From positions 1 through 16,979 of the forward strand of contig CAYPQM010000155.1 of the NCBI GenBank assembly GCA_964412845.1: DNA of 16,979 bases, written 5' to 3'. A program made the translations under genes and the position numbers. Below are positions 5,989-14,092 of this stretch, in pieces. The stretch comes from JAWWPY01 sp964412845 (GTDB taxonomy: Bacteria; Actinomycetota; Actinomycetes; Streptosporangiales; Streptosporangiaceae). Numbering within the stretch: position 1 is the stretch's first letter; every line of letters starts with the position of its first letter. The notes beneath the pieces were generated by a model. It was not told the DNA's origin, made no database searches, and was given only the letters and a program-made list of their open reading frames with translations.

Positions 5989-8561
5989 GCACGGCACTGC
6001 GCGAACGGCCGGCCCCGGCGGGAACCGGCAACGGGGGCGTTCCCGCGCGCCGGGCCGTGATCCGCTGGGCGTGGCGGCTGTTCCGCCGTGAGTGGCGGCA
6101 GCAGTTGCTGGTCCTGGCGCTGATCGTGGTCGCGGTGGCCGCCACCATGGTCGGGGCGGCGGTGGCGACCAATACGCCACCCCCCGCCCACGCGGGCTAC
6201 GGCACCGCGCAGGACATGGCCACGTTCTCCGCGCCTGACCCGCAGCTCGCCACCCAGATCGCCACGCTGCGGCACCGGTTCGGCCAGGTCGACATCATCG
6301 AGAACCAGCCCATCGCCATCCCCGGCTCGATCGACACCTTTGACCTGCGCGCCCAGAACCCCCGCGGCCCGTTCGGGCCGCCGATGCTCACCCTGGTCAC
6401 CGGGCACTACCCGGCCGGTCCGGGCCAGGTCGCCCTGACCAGCGGCGTGGCGTCCGCGCTCAACCTCAGGCTCGGGGACGTCTGGCGGCGCGACGGGCAG
6501 GCCCGCCGCGTCGTCGGCATCGTCGAGAACCCGCAGAGCCTGCTGGATGAGTTCGCCCTCGTGGTGCCGGGCCAGGTCACCGCGCCGGTCCAGGTCACCG
6601 TGCTGTTCAACGCGCCTGGGGTGGCCGTCGTCCACCACCAGCTCCGGGGCCTTCCCTCGCTCGGCGAGAACATTTCGGTGCCAGGGTCGCCGTCGGGCGG
6701 CAACGTGATCAACCCCGAAACCATCGTGCTGGCCCTGGCCACGGTGGGCATGCTGCTCATCGCCCTGGTCGCGGTGGGCGGCTTCTCGGTCCTGGCCCAG
6801 CGCCGGATGCGCTCGCTCGGGATGCTCGGTGCGCTGGGCGCCACGGACCGGCACATCCGTCTCGTCGTCCGGGCCAACGGTGTGGTGGTGGGCCTGGCCG
6901 GGGCGCTGATCGGGGCCGTCGTGGGCCTGGCCGCCTGGCTGGCGTACCGGCCGCGGGTCGAGTCCGATGCCCATCACGTGATCGGCGTGTTCCAGCTCCC
7001 GTGGGCGGTCATCGGCGCGGCGATGGTCCTGGCCGTGGTGGCCACGTTCTTCGCTGCCTCGCGGCCGGCCCACGCGATCACCAGGGTTCCCATCGTCACC
7101 GCCTTGTCCGGACGGCCTGCTGCCCCCAAGCAGGTGCACCGCTCGGCCGTGCCCGGTGTCGTTCTGCTCGTGATCGCCGCCGCATCGTTCTGGTATTCCG
7201 GCCGGAGCAATGGTGGTGGCGGATTGCCTGAGGTGGTCATCGGCTTCGTCACCCTGGTCGCGGCGGTGATCCTGCTGTCCCCGCTGTGCCTGACGCTGCT
7301 GGCCAGATTCGGCCGCCGGGCCCCGATCGCGGTGCGGCTGGCCCTGCGGGACCTGGCCCGGTACCGGGCCAGGTCCGGCTCGGCGCTGGCCGCGATAAGC
7401 CTCGGCGTGCTGATCGCCGTCCTCGTCGCCGTCCTGTCCGCGGGCCGGTTCGGGAACAATACCCTCGACTACGCCGGGCCCAACCTGGCATCGGATCAGC
7501 TCATCGCCTACACGCCCAATGGGCCGTACGGGGCAGGCCCGGGTACTGGCGGGCCTGGCGTCCCGGTGACCGGGAGCAAGCTGCGCTCGATGGCGGCGAG
7601 CGCCCGGAGCCTGGCCGCCGCGTTCGGCTCCCGCAATGTCATCGCGCTCGACTCGACCAGTGCCACGCTGCAGCACGCCGCAGCCGGGCGCAGCTGGTCC
7701 GGGCCGGTGTACGTGGCCACCCCAGCGCTGCTGCGGGCGTTCGGGATCAAGCCGTCACAGATCAATCCGGCGGCCGACATCCTGACCATGCGGCCCGGCC
7801 TGTCCAGCCTGACCAAGATGCAGCTCACCTACGGCGCCAACCTCGGCATCCCCATCGGCCGCCTGGGTGGCCCGGGCGGCGGCCCCAGCGGCGGCCCGGG
7901 TGGCCGCGGCCACCTCACATTTCCCTGCCCGAAGAGCAGTTGCCTGGCCAACCCGGTGATCCAGGAAGTCAGCGCCCTTCCGTCTGGAACCTCGGCCCCC
8001 AACACCGTGATCACCGAGCACGCGGTCCGCACGCTCGGCTTGCAGGCCACCACCGCCGGCTGGCTCATCCAGACCCCGCACCCGCCCACCGCCGTGCAGA
8101 TCACCAACGCCCGGCTCACGGCGGCCGCGGCCGGCCTGACCATTGAGACCAAATCCAGTGCGCCCACATCGGGCGAGATCATCAACTGGGCCACCGTGTT
8201 CGGTGCTGCGCTGGCCCTCGGCATCCTGGCCATGAGCGTCGGTCTCCTCCGCAGTGAAACCGCCAGCAACCTGCGCACCCTGACCGCCACCGGGGCCAGC
8301 GGCACCACCCGCCGAACCCTCACCGCCGCCACCGCCGGAGCTCTCGCCCTGCTCGGCGCGGTCCTCGGCACGGCCGCCGCCTATCTCGCGGCCATCGCCT
8401 ATTCCTGGGACAACACGCTGGATGGCCTCCCTTCGCTGGCCAACGTGCCCACCGGGAACCTGCTGACCATCCTGGTCGGCATGCCGCTCATCGCGGTGGC
8501 GGCCGGCTGGCTGCTGGCCGGCCGGGAGCCAGCCGCCATCGCCCACCAGGCGCTGGAATGA
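5985..8561 (+). CDS. FtsX/MacB-type ABC transporter permease
   Basis: The 858-residue membrane protein has the ten-helix duplicated FtsX layout. TM1 is at about 41-62, an extracytoplasmic domain at about 65-243, then TM helices near 246-270, 297-320, 339-358, 388-404, 416-440 and 465-486. A second extracytoplasmic domain (about 487-730) is followed by three final helices near 735-757, 783-808 and 825-845. The FtsX coupling segment RRMRSLGMLGALGATDRHIR is at about 273-292. The second external domain has a Gly/Pro-rich linker (GGPGGGPSGGPGGRG, near 628) and two cysteines just after it (CPKSSC) that could form a disulphide. The GTG start at 5985 overlaps the ATPase stop by 4 bp. It is the partner of the preceding ATPase; substrate unknown. 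Confidence 0.93.
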   Translation: MSTALRERPAPAGTGNGGVPARRAVIRWAWRLFRREWRQQLLVLALIVVAVAATMVGAAVATNTPPPAHAGYGTAQDMATFSAPDPQLATQIATLRHRFGQVDIIENQPIAIPGSIDTFDLRAQNPRGPFGPPMLTLVTGHYPAGPGQVALTSGVASALNLRLGDVWRRDGQARRVVGIVENPQSLLDEFALVVPGQVTAPVQVTVLFNAPGVAVVHHQLRGLPSLGENISVPGSPSGGNVINPETIVLALATVGMLLIALVAVGGFSVLAQRRMRSLGMLGALGATDRHIRLVVRANGVVVGLAGALIGAVVGLAAWLAYRPRVESDAHHVIGVFQLPWAVIGAAMVLAVVATFFAASRPAHAITRVPIVTALSGRPAAPKQVHRSAVPGVVLLVIAAASFWYSGRSNGGGGLPEVVIGFVTLVAAVILLSPLCLTLLARFGRRAPIAVRLALRDLARYRARSGSALAAISLGVLIAVLVAVLSAGRFGNNTLDYAGPNLASDQLIAYTPNGPYGAGPGTGGPGVPVTGSKLRSMAASARSLAAAFGSRNVIALDSTSATLQHAAAGRSWSGPVYVATPALLRAFGIKPSQINPAADILTMRPGLSSLTKMQLTYGANLGIPIGRLGGPGGGPSGGPGGRGHLTFPCPKSSCLANPVIQEVSALPSGTSAPNTVITEHAVRTLGLQATTAGWLIQTPHPPTAVQITNARLTAAAAGLTIETKSSAPTSGEIINWATVFGAALALGILAMSVGLLRSETASNLRTLTATGASGTTRRTLTAATAGALALLGAVLGTAAAYLAAIAYSWDNTLDGLPSLANVPTGNLLTILVGMPLIAVAAGWLLAGREPAAIAHQALE

Positions 8562-8602
8562 GCACGCCGTCCAGCCGGCCGGCGAGGCGATCCCACCGGT
8601 GA
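8558..8602 (+). other. 14-codon mini-ORF bridging the permease and the next gene
   Basis: An ATG overlaps the permease stop (ATGA, 8558-8561) and opens MSTPSSRPARRSHR. Its TGA (8600-8602) overlaps the GTG of the following membrane-protein gene (8599). It may serve only to carry ribosomes across the 37-nt gap. Coding value of the peptide itself is doubtful. Confidence 0.35.
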
Positions 8603-9072
8603 GCCAGTCACTGAGCACCGACCGGCGGGCGCGCTACCGGTGGCTCGGGCACCTGGGGCTGATCGCCAGTTTCCTGGCCGCGCTGGCGACGTTGCTGGTC
8701 CGGTCGAGCATCGGCATCCACGTCGTCACCGGGCTGGTCTTCGTGGCGTTCGTGGTCGTGCACATCGCCCAGCGCCGCCAGACCACCGGCAAACTGGCCG
8801 CCGCGCTGGTGCGGGCCCGCTCGGCGTTCAAGCCTCGCGGCCGGCTTGGCCTCTCGGACGCGATCCTGGCCTTCCTCACCCTGAACGTGCTGGTCTCCGG
8901 CGTGGTCGACTACGTCACCCAGCGCAACATGCCATTCCCGTTGCGGGACATCACCGGGCTGCCCATCCAGTTCATCAGCTGGCACGGGCTATCGAGCGTG
9001 ATCCTGCTCTGCTACCTCGTGGCGCACGTCCTGCGGCGCCGGACCCGGCTGCGCAGATCGCAGATCCGGTGA
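8599..9072 (+). CDS. Four-helix membrane protein with two HX13H pairs (DUF4405/cytochrome b-like)
   Basis: The 157-residue protein has four predicted helices at about 18-34, 38-57, 86-105 and 127-146. Helix 2 carries H41 and H55, and helix 4 carries H129 and H143. Both pairs are spaced 14, the geometry by which cytochrome b of bc1 complexes holds two haems across the membrane. The 60-80 loop is basic, favouring a cytoplasmic side. It resembles DUF4405-type small membrane proteins. The GTG at 8599 fits the family-like N-terminus; the ribosome site is weak (GAGG 12 nt upstream), but the mini-ORF stop overlaps it. It sits last in the PadR-ABC operon and is convergent with the metF-like gene. Haem binding is inferred from the histidines; a link to the exporter is unproven. 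Confidence 0.75.
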   Translation: MSQSLSTDRRARYRWLGHLGLIASFLAALATLLVRSSIGIHVVTGLVFVAFVVVHIAQRRQTTGKLAAALVRARSAFKPRGRLGLSDAILAFLTLNVLVSGVVDYVTQRNMPFPLRDITGLPIQFISWHGLSSVILLCYLVAHVLRRRTRLRRSQIR

Positions 9073-9073
9073 C

Positions 9074-9100
9074 GGCGGCCTGGCCCAGGGGAGGCCCGCC
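9074..9100. terminator. Hairpin between convergent genes, likely bidirectional terminator
   Basis: GGCGGCCT (9074-9081) pairs with AGGCCCGCC (9092-9100) with one bulged base around a 10-nt loop. It fills the 30-bp gap between the plus-strand membrane protein stop and the minus-strand metF-like stop. No T-run is present. Confidence 0.5.
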
Positions 9101-9102
9101 CC

Positions 9103-9966
9103 CTAGCGGGATTCGCGGCTGGCCAGCCGGTCCAGCAGGGACCGGCGCCACTCCTCGGTCTGCCGGACCTGGTTGAAGGTGAACAGGTGCAGGCCCTGCA
9201 CGGCCGAGGCGGGGGACGCGAGCGTGGTCCCGGTCCGGTCCAGCAGCCGGTCCGGGCGGTACCCGCCGGGTGTGCCGAGCCGCAGGAACCACTCGGTGTG
9301 CCCGGCCAGGAACCGGGCCGACTCCGCCACCCCGGCCTTCGCGGCCATCCGGACCAGCCGGGTCCGGTCCACCGGCCCGGCCAGGCCGACGAACAGCGGC
9401 AGCGTCACGCCCCGGGCCCGGACCCGGCCGATCCAGCGGCGCAGCACGGCCGGGTCGAAGCACAGGTTGCTGACGATGTAGGCGGCGTGCTGCCGCTTGT
9501 CCCACATGGCCTGGATGGTGATGTCGTCGTCGATGTGCGGGTGGCTCTCCGGGTACCCGGTGATGCCGACCCGGGCGAACGGGCGGCCCATCTCGGTCAG
9601 CCGCTCGATCAGCGACAGCGCGCTGTCGAACCGGCCGGCCGGCGGGTCGGCGTCCCCGGCCGGCACGAACACGTCATCGATCCCGCAGGCCAGCAGCCGG
9701 GCGACGATGTCGGCCAGGTGCGCGTCGTCGGTGACCAGCCGGGCCGACACGTGCGGGACCACCTGGTAGCCCCGGCCGGCCAGCCGCTCGGCCAGGTCCA
9801 GGGTGGCGTCCAGGCCCTTGGTCGGTGACGCGGTCACCGTCACCGTCATGCCGGGCGGCACCCACTGCGCCACCGCATCCTCGACCGAACTGGCCGGGAA
9901 CACCTCATACCGCGGGTGCTCCAGCAACGGCACCACGCTGGCCAGCCCGTCCCGCAGCAGCGCCAT
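9103..9966 (-). CDS. Short methylenetetrahydrofolate reductase-like protein (MetF family)
   Basis: The 287-residue TIM-barrel flavoprotein candidate opens with RYEVFPASSVEDAV, corresponding to the (F/Y)E.FP strand of MetF. Other barrel pieces are MTVTVTASPTKGLDATLDLA, YQVVPHVSARLV, GIDDVFVPAGD, RVGITGYPESHP, SNLCFDPAVLRRWI, PLFVGLAGPV and GLHLFTFNQV. The usual MetF reaction interconverts methylene-THF and methyl-THF with FAD. As last gene of a corrinoid methyltransferase operon it probably runs oxidatively, turning methyl-THF from the MtgA-type enzyme into methylene-THF. The sequence is divergent from housekeeping MetF. The second of two adjacent ATGs (9966) is preferred: GGGAGG lies 6 nt upstream, against 3 nt for the ATG at 9969. 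The DUF1638 gene ends 61 bp upstream. Confidence 0.85.
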   Translation of the reverse strand: MALLRDGLASVVPLLEHPRYEVFPASSVEDAVAQWVPPGMTVTVTASPTKGLDATLDLAERLAGRGYQVVPHVSARLVTDDAHLADIVARLLACGIDDVFVPAGDADPPAGRFDSALSLIERLTEMGRPFARVGITGYPESHPHIDDDITIQAMWDKRQHAAYIVSNLCFDPAVLRRWIGRVRARGVTLPLFVGLAGPVDRTRLVRMAAKAGVAESARFLAGHTEWFLRLGTPGGYRPDRLLDRTGTTLASPASAVQGLHLFTFNQVRQTEEWRRSLLDRLASRESR

Positions 9967-10027
9967 CATCGGCCTCCCGGCCGGCCCCGGCCGATGCGCG
10001 CCCGGATGATCTGGCCCCGGCGGCCCA

Positions 10028-10708
10028 CTACCCGTCGCCCCCTGCGACCAGCCGCTGGAGTTCACGTTCCAGGCCGCCGGTGCCGGTGTCGATCACGGTC
10101 AGCGGGAGGCGCAGTACCGCGGCCACCTCGGCCGCCGCCGCCTCCAGTTCGCTGCTCCGGTCCTGGGCCAGCCAGACCACCCGCCGGTAGTGGCCGAAGT
10201 AGTCCGCCCACAGCTCCGGGTGCCGGTCCAGGCCGAGTTCGGCCAGGACCGACCGGCGGAACCCGCGGATCAGGAAGTCGGTCAGCACGTACGTGCCAGG
10301 TTCGGCGTCGAAGAGGGCCTGCACCTGGCCCGGCCCGGCGAACACGTCGTAGCAGTGCAGCCCGGCCAGCCGCCGCAGGCCGAGCCGGGCGCACAGCTCA
10401 TCCAGCGCCCCGTACGTGCCGCAGTCCGCGTACGCCACCGCCACCCGCAGCCCGCTCGCCTGGGCCGCCCGGGCGATCTGCTCGGCGGCCGGGGTGATCC
10501 GCTCCGGCCGGTTATGCAGCAGGGACGGCAGGAAATGCAGTTCCACCGGCCACCCCCGGCGGGTGACGATCTCGCGGATGGGCGCGCCGAGCGCGCCGCA
10601 GGCGATCACCGCGACCGGCGCCCCGCCCGGCCCGCCCTGGTTACCCGGGGAACTGCAACTGGTCGACGAACCGGTCGTTGAAGTCGGCGCGGTCGGAGAG
10701 CTCGACAT
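10028..10708 (-). CDS. DUF1638 domain protein
   Basis: The 226-residue product matches DUF1638: VIACGAL near 34, LPSLLHNRPE at 60-69, AYADCGTYG at 92-100, LHCYDVFAG at 117-125, TDFLIRGF, and LGLDRHPELWADYFGHY. Conserved-looking C37, H65, C96, H118 and C119 could bind a metal or cofactor. Function is unknown; the family recurs beside MttB-type methyltransferases and RACE proteins, so a role in corrinoid or methyl handling is likely but unproven. The ATG at 10708 has a strong GGAGG 6 nt upstream, although it lies inside the RACE gene (68-bp overlap) and adds ~30 Ser/Thr/Gly-rich residues before the domain. A later GTG near the domain start is possible but less well supported. It is probably cytoplasmic. 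Confidence 0.85.
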   Translation of the reverse strand: MSSSPTAPTSTTGSSTSCSSPGNQGGPGGAPVAVIACGALGAPIREIVTRRGWPVELHFLPSLLHNRPERITPAAEQIARAAQASGLRVAVAYADCGTYGALDELCARLGLRRLAGLHCYDVFAGPGQVQALFDAEPGTYVLTDFLIRGFRRSVLAELGLDRHPELWADYFGHYRRVVWLAQDRSSELEAAAAEVAAVLRLPLTVIDTGTGGLERELQRLVAGGDG

Positions 10709-12518
10709 ACCTCACCTCCTCCAGCAGGGCCAGGCCGCCGGCCCGCTCGCGGACGCTGAGCAGCGCCATCTTGGCCCCCTCGCCGGCCACGTTGCCCGCG
10801 CTGACCACCCGCAGCGCCGGGAGCTTGGGGACCAGGCCGATCCGGATCGCGTTGGCCGGGGACAGGTAGCTGCCGAACGATCCGGCCAGCAGCACCTGCT
10901 GGATATCGCCCGCGGCCAGGCCAGACTCCTCCAGCAGGATCTGCCAGCCGGTGGCGATCGCCGCCTTGGCGAACTGCAGTTCGCGGACGTCCCGCTGGGA
11001 CAGGTAGATGGAGCGCGACACGTCGCCCGGCTCGCCCAGCCAGTGCAGCACGAAGACGCGTTCCTGGCCGCGCATGGTCAGCCGGGAGACCAGCCCCGGG
11101 GCCAGCTCCGCGGCCCGCTCCTCCGGGACCAGCCGGCCGGAGCCGTCCAGCAGCCCCAGCCGGACCAGCGAGGTGACCGCGTCCACCAGGCCGGAGCCGC
11201 ACAGCCCGGCGGGCGCGGCGTCGCCGATGACCTTCAGCTCGATCGTCTCCGGGGTCATCGAGACCACCTCGATGGCCCCGTCGGCGGCCCGCATGCCGCA
11301 CCGGATCGCGGCCCCCTCAAAGGCCGGCCCGGCGGGCGCCGCCGTGGCCAGCAGCCATTCCCGGTTGCCGAGCACGATCTCGCAGTTGGTGCCGATGTCG
11401 ATGAACAGCCGGGTACGCGCGTCCCGGTCCATCCCGGAGGCGAGCAGGCCCGCGGTGATGTCGCCGCCGACGTAGGCGCCGAACGCGGGGAAGACCACGG
11501 CGCGGGCTCGCGGGTGCGCCCCGATGCCCAGGTCAGCGGCCAGGATCTCCGGGTACAGCCGGGTGGACATGATGAACGGGGCCACCCCGAGCGGCTCGGG
11601 GTCGATGCCCAGCGCGATGTGCGTCATGGTGGCGTTGCCGGCCACCGCCACCTCGTACACCTCGGCCGGGTCCACCTCGCCCTGCTCGCAGACGGACCGG
11701 GCCAGCTCGGCCAGCGTGTCGTGGGCCAGCCCGCTCAGCCGCGCCAGCGCGGCCGGGTCCATCATGACCGCACTGATCCGGGTGATCACGTCCGCGCCGA
11801 ACGGCTGCTGCTTGTTGAGCATGGAATCGACGGCGACCGGTGTCCCGGTGGACAGGTCGAGCAGCGTCGCGACGACCGTGGTGGTGCCGAGGTCGAAGGC
11901 GATCCCGAACACCCGGCCCGTGGTGTCGCCGGGCTCGATGTCGATCAGCACCTCGTCCACGATGACCGCGGTGACCTTGTAGTCGGCCGCGCGCAGCACC
12001 CGGCCCACCGACCGGAGCGCGTGCAGGTCGACCCGCAGTTCCAGGTCGTCGATCCCGGCCAGCACCCGCTCCATGTCGGTCAGCTGGTCGCTCAGCGACG
12101 GCTCGCCCAGTTCCAGGTAGCGCTTCTGCACCGCGGGCCGCAGGATCACCTGCCGGCCGACCCCGACGGTGGCCGCCTTGGGCCGCGTCATCAGCGGCGG
12201 GACCTCGACCCGGGCGTCGGCCTCGGCCAGCACCCGGCAGGCCAGCCGCCACCCACCGCGCAATTCCTCCGGCGAGAACGCGCGGATGTCCAGCGGGGTT
12301 ATCGGCACCGCCCCGTCGAGGACCTTGATCTTGCATTTCTTGCAGGTGCCATGCCCGCCGCAGGTCGAGTCGATGGCGATGCCGTTCCAGCTCGCTGCGT
12401 CGAACAGAGTCACGCCGGACGGGACGCGCACCCGGCGGCCGTGTGGCTCAAAAATGAGATCTATCCGGCCGCTGGCCGCCTCGCCCTGGCTGGGGGCCAT
12501 CTCCGCCGCGCTGGTCAT
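10641..12518 (-). CDS. RACE-type corrinoid activation protein ([2Fe-2S] ferredoxin + ASKHA ATPase, DUF4445)
   Basis: The 625-residue protein restores oxidised Co(II) corrinoid to Co(I) using ATP and an electron from its iron-sulphur cluster. An N-terminal ferredoxin domain has C53, C59, C62 (STCGGHGTCKKC) and C94 (RLACRVL). A linker region covers about 105-200. The C-terminal ASKHA fold contains GIAFDLGTTTVVATLLDL (205-222), VAVAGNATMTHI, FIDIGTNCEIVLGN, GLCGSGLVD and LLAGSFGSYLSPANA. It ends NDRFVDQLQFPG, a usual RACE tail. The ATG at 12518 overlaps the stop of the MtgA-type gene by 4 bp, which fixes the start; the open frame beyond it is antisense noise. Length is typical of RamA/RACE proteins of this [2Fe-2S] class. 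Confidence 0.95.
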   Translation of the reverse strand: MTSAAEMAPSQGEAASGRIDLIFEPHGRRVRVPSGVTLFDAASWNGIAIDSTCGGHGTCKKCKIKVLDGAVPITPLDIRAFSPEELRGGWRLACRVLAEADARVEVPPLMTRPKAATVGVGRQVILRPAVQKRYLELGEPSLSDQLTDMERVLAGIDDLELRVDLHALRSVGRVLRAADYKVTAVIVDEVLIDIEPGDTTGRVFGIAFDLGTTTVVATLLDLSTGTPVAVDSMLNKQQPFGADVITRISAVMMDPAALARLSGLAHDTLAELARSVCEQGEVDPAEVYEVAVAGNATMTHIALGIDPEPLGVAPFIMSTRLYPEILAADLGIGAHPRARAVVFPAFGAYVGGDITAGLLASGMDRDARTRLFIDIGTNCEIVLGNREWLLATAAPAGPAFEGAAIRCGMRAADGAIEVVSMTPETIELKVIGDAAPAGLCGSGLVDAVTSLVRLGLLDGSGRLVPEERAAELAPGLVSRLTMRGQERVFVLHWLGEPGDVSRSIYLSQRDVRELQFAKAAIATGWQILLEESGLAAGDIQQVLLAGSFGSYLSPANAIRIGLVPKLPALRVVSAGNVAGEGAKMALLSVRERAGGLALLEEVRYVELSDRADFNDRFVDQLQFPG

Positions 12519-13402
12519 GCGCCTGCCTGGGCCTGCGCGGCCTGGGCGGCACTGGCTTGGGCGGCGCGGTGCGCGGCGATCCAGGACGCGCCCCACGGGT
12601 CGCGGTCCAGCAGCAGGTCGGCGGCCTGCACGGCACGGACGATCTGCGGCGACCGGGCGTCCAGGATCGCGCTGGTCAGGCCGTTGCTGATGGCGATGGG
12701 CAGGAAGGCGGCGCAGATCGCGTGCCGCTCCGGCATGCCGAAGGACACGTTGGACGCACCGAGCGTCATGTTCACCCCGAACTCGGCGGACAGCAGCGCG
12801 ATCGTCTCCAGGGTCTTGACCACGAGTGAGGTGTCGGCGCCGATCGGCATGGCCAGCGGGTCGATCACGATGTCGCGGGCCGGGATGCCGAACTGGCCGG
12901 TGGCGACCTCGATGATCTTGCGGGCCAGTTCCAGGCGGCGGCGCGGATCCTCGGGGATCTCTTCCTCGTCGTTCGGCAGGGCGATCACGGCGGCGCCGTA
13001 CTTCTTGACGATCGGCAGGATGGCCTCCAGCCGCTCGTCCTCGGCGGTCACCGAGTTGACCAGCGCCTTGCCCTGGTACGCGGCGAGGCCGGCGTCGAGC
13101 ACCTCGACGATCGAGGAGTCGATGCACAGCGGCAGGTCGGTGCAGCGCTGGATGAGCGTGACCGCCTTCACCATCAGGTCGGCCTCGTCCACCAGCGGGG
13201 CGCCCATGTTCACATCGAGGACCGTCGCGCCGCCGGCCACCTGCTGCGCCACGTCGATCTCGATCCGGGACAGGTCGCCGCGGCGCAACTGCTCCTGGAA
13301 GATCTTGCGGCCGGTGGGGTTGATCCGCTCCCCGATAATGCAAAACGGCTGGTCCGGGCCGATCACGACTTCACGGCTGGCGGACTTCAGGACAGTGTGC
13401 AC
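12515..13402 (-). CDS. Methylcorrinoid protein:tetrahydrofolate methyltransferase (MtgA/AcsE-like, pterin-binding TIM barrel)
   Basis: The 295-residue pterin-binding domain protein carries the MeTr hallmarks: GERINPTGRK (24-33), TVLDVNMGAP (60-69), LCIDSS (92-97), LVNSVTAE (114-121), IDPLAMPIGAD (180-190), and TLGASNVSFGMP (213-224) with the pterin-site Asn218. It should move the methyl group from methyl-Co(III) corrinoid protein to THF, giving 5-methyl-THF. It is closest in wording to MtgA of glycine betaine demethylation. The tail (after RDPWGASWIAAHR) is Ala/Gln-rich and dispensable-looking. The GTG at 13402 has GGAAGG 6 nt upstream. It lies 21 bp after the corrinoid protein stop and overlaps the RACE gene by 4 bp. 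The acceptor is inferred to be THF. Confidence 0.93.
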   Translation of the reverse strand: MHTVLKSASREVVIGPDQPFCIIGERINPTGRKIFQEQLRRGDLSRIEIDVAQQVAGGATVLDVNMGAPLVDEADLMVKAVTLIQRCTDLPLCIDSSIVEVLDAGLAAYQGKALVNSVTAEDERLEAILPIVKKYGAAVIALPNDEEEIPEDPRRRLELARKIIEVATGQFGIPARDIVIDPLAMPIGADTSLVVKTLETIALLSAEFGVNMTLGASNVSFGMPERHAICAAFLPIAISNGLTSAILDARSPQIVRAVQAADLLLDRDPWGASWIAAHRAAQASAAQAAQAQAGA

Positions 13403-13423
13403 GGGGCGCCTTCCGCTGGTGAT

Positions 13424-14092
13424 CTAGGCCGATGCCACGGCGGCGCGGCGCTGCTTAATCAGTTCCTTGGCCCGGACGACCGCGGCCGACGCGTCGGCCG
13501 CGTAGCCGTCGGCGCCGACCACGTCGGCGTATTCCTGGGTCACCGGCGCGCCGCCGACCAGCACGATGACCTGGTCGCGCAGGCCCTGCTTCTCCAGCGC
13601 GTTGATGTTCGCCTTGAACATCGGCATGGTCGTGGTGAGGAACGCGGAGAAGCCGACGATGTCCGGCTTGTGCTCCCTGATCGCGTCGATGAACTTCTCG
13701 GGGGGGACCTGCACGCCGAGGTCGATGACCTCGAAGCCCGCGCCCTCGAACATGATGTTGACCAGGTTCTTGCCGATGTCGTGCACATCACCCTTGACGG
13801 TGCCCATCACGATGGTGCCGATGGACTCGGCGCCGGTCTCGGCGAGCAGCGGCCGCAGCACCTCCAGCGCGCCGGCCATGGCCTTCCCGGCGATCAGCAT
13901 CTCGGGGACGAAGAAGTCACCGCGCTCGAACCGGGCGCCGACCTCCTCTAGCGAGGGGATCAGCGCTTCATACAGGAGCATCTCCGGACCCAGGCCCATG
14001 CCCAGCCCGGCGTTGGTCAGTTCCAGCACCGCGGGCGCGTTGCCCACCAGGGTGTAGTCGTACAGCTGGCGGAGGAGTTCCTCGGATGTCAC
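13424..14092 (-). CDS. Corrinoid (B12-binding) methyltransferase shuttle protein, MtgC/MttC-like
   Basis: The 222-residue protein has the standard two parts. The helical cap domain (about 1-88) includes LIPSLEEVGARFERGDFFVP and EMLIAGKAM. The Rossmann B12 domain has GTVKGDVHDIGKNL (97-110; D102, H104, G107, with H104 the lower cobalt ligand), VIDLGVQVP (122-130), GFSAFLTTTMP (147-157), VLVGGAPV (177-184) and ADGYAADA. It carries the methyl group as methyl-Co(III) between MttB and the MtgA-type enzyme. The GTG at 14092 is preceded by a GGAAGAAGG ribosome site. The GTGA overlaps the likely stop of the IclR gene (14091-14089). An open frame continues upstream through the N gap into IclR, but that fusion is not real. 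Confidence 0.95.
   Translation of the reverse strand: MTSEELLRQLYDYTLVGNAPAVLELTNAGLGMGLGPEMLLYEALIPSLEEVGARFERGDFFVPEMLIAGKAMAGALEVLRPLLAETGAESIGTIVMGTVKGDVHDIGKNLVNIMFEGAGFEVIDLGVQVPPEKFIDAIREHKPDIVGFSAFLTTTMPMFKANINALEKQGLRDQVIVLVGGAPVTQEYADVVGADGYAADASAAVVRAKELIKQRRAAVASA

Noticed and set aside
5301..7676. Minus-strand open frame of about 790 codons
   Set aside because: It is antisense to the ABC ATPase and permease; the composition (His/Gly/Arg/Asp-rich) is that of a shadow frame.
10416..13427. Plus-strand open frame of about 1000 codons
   Set aside because: It is antisense to the RACE and MtgA-type genes, whose motifs are unmistakable. Long antisense frames are common in high-GC DNA.
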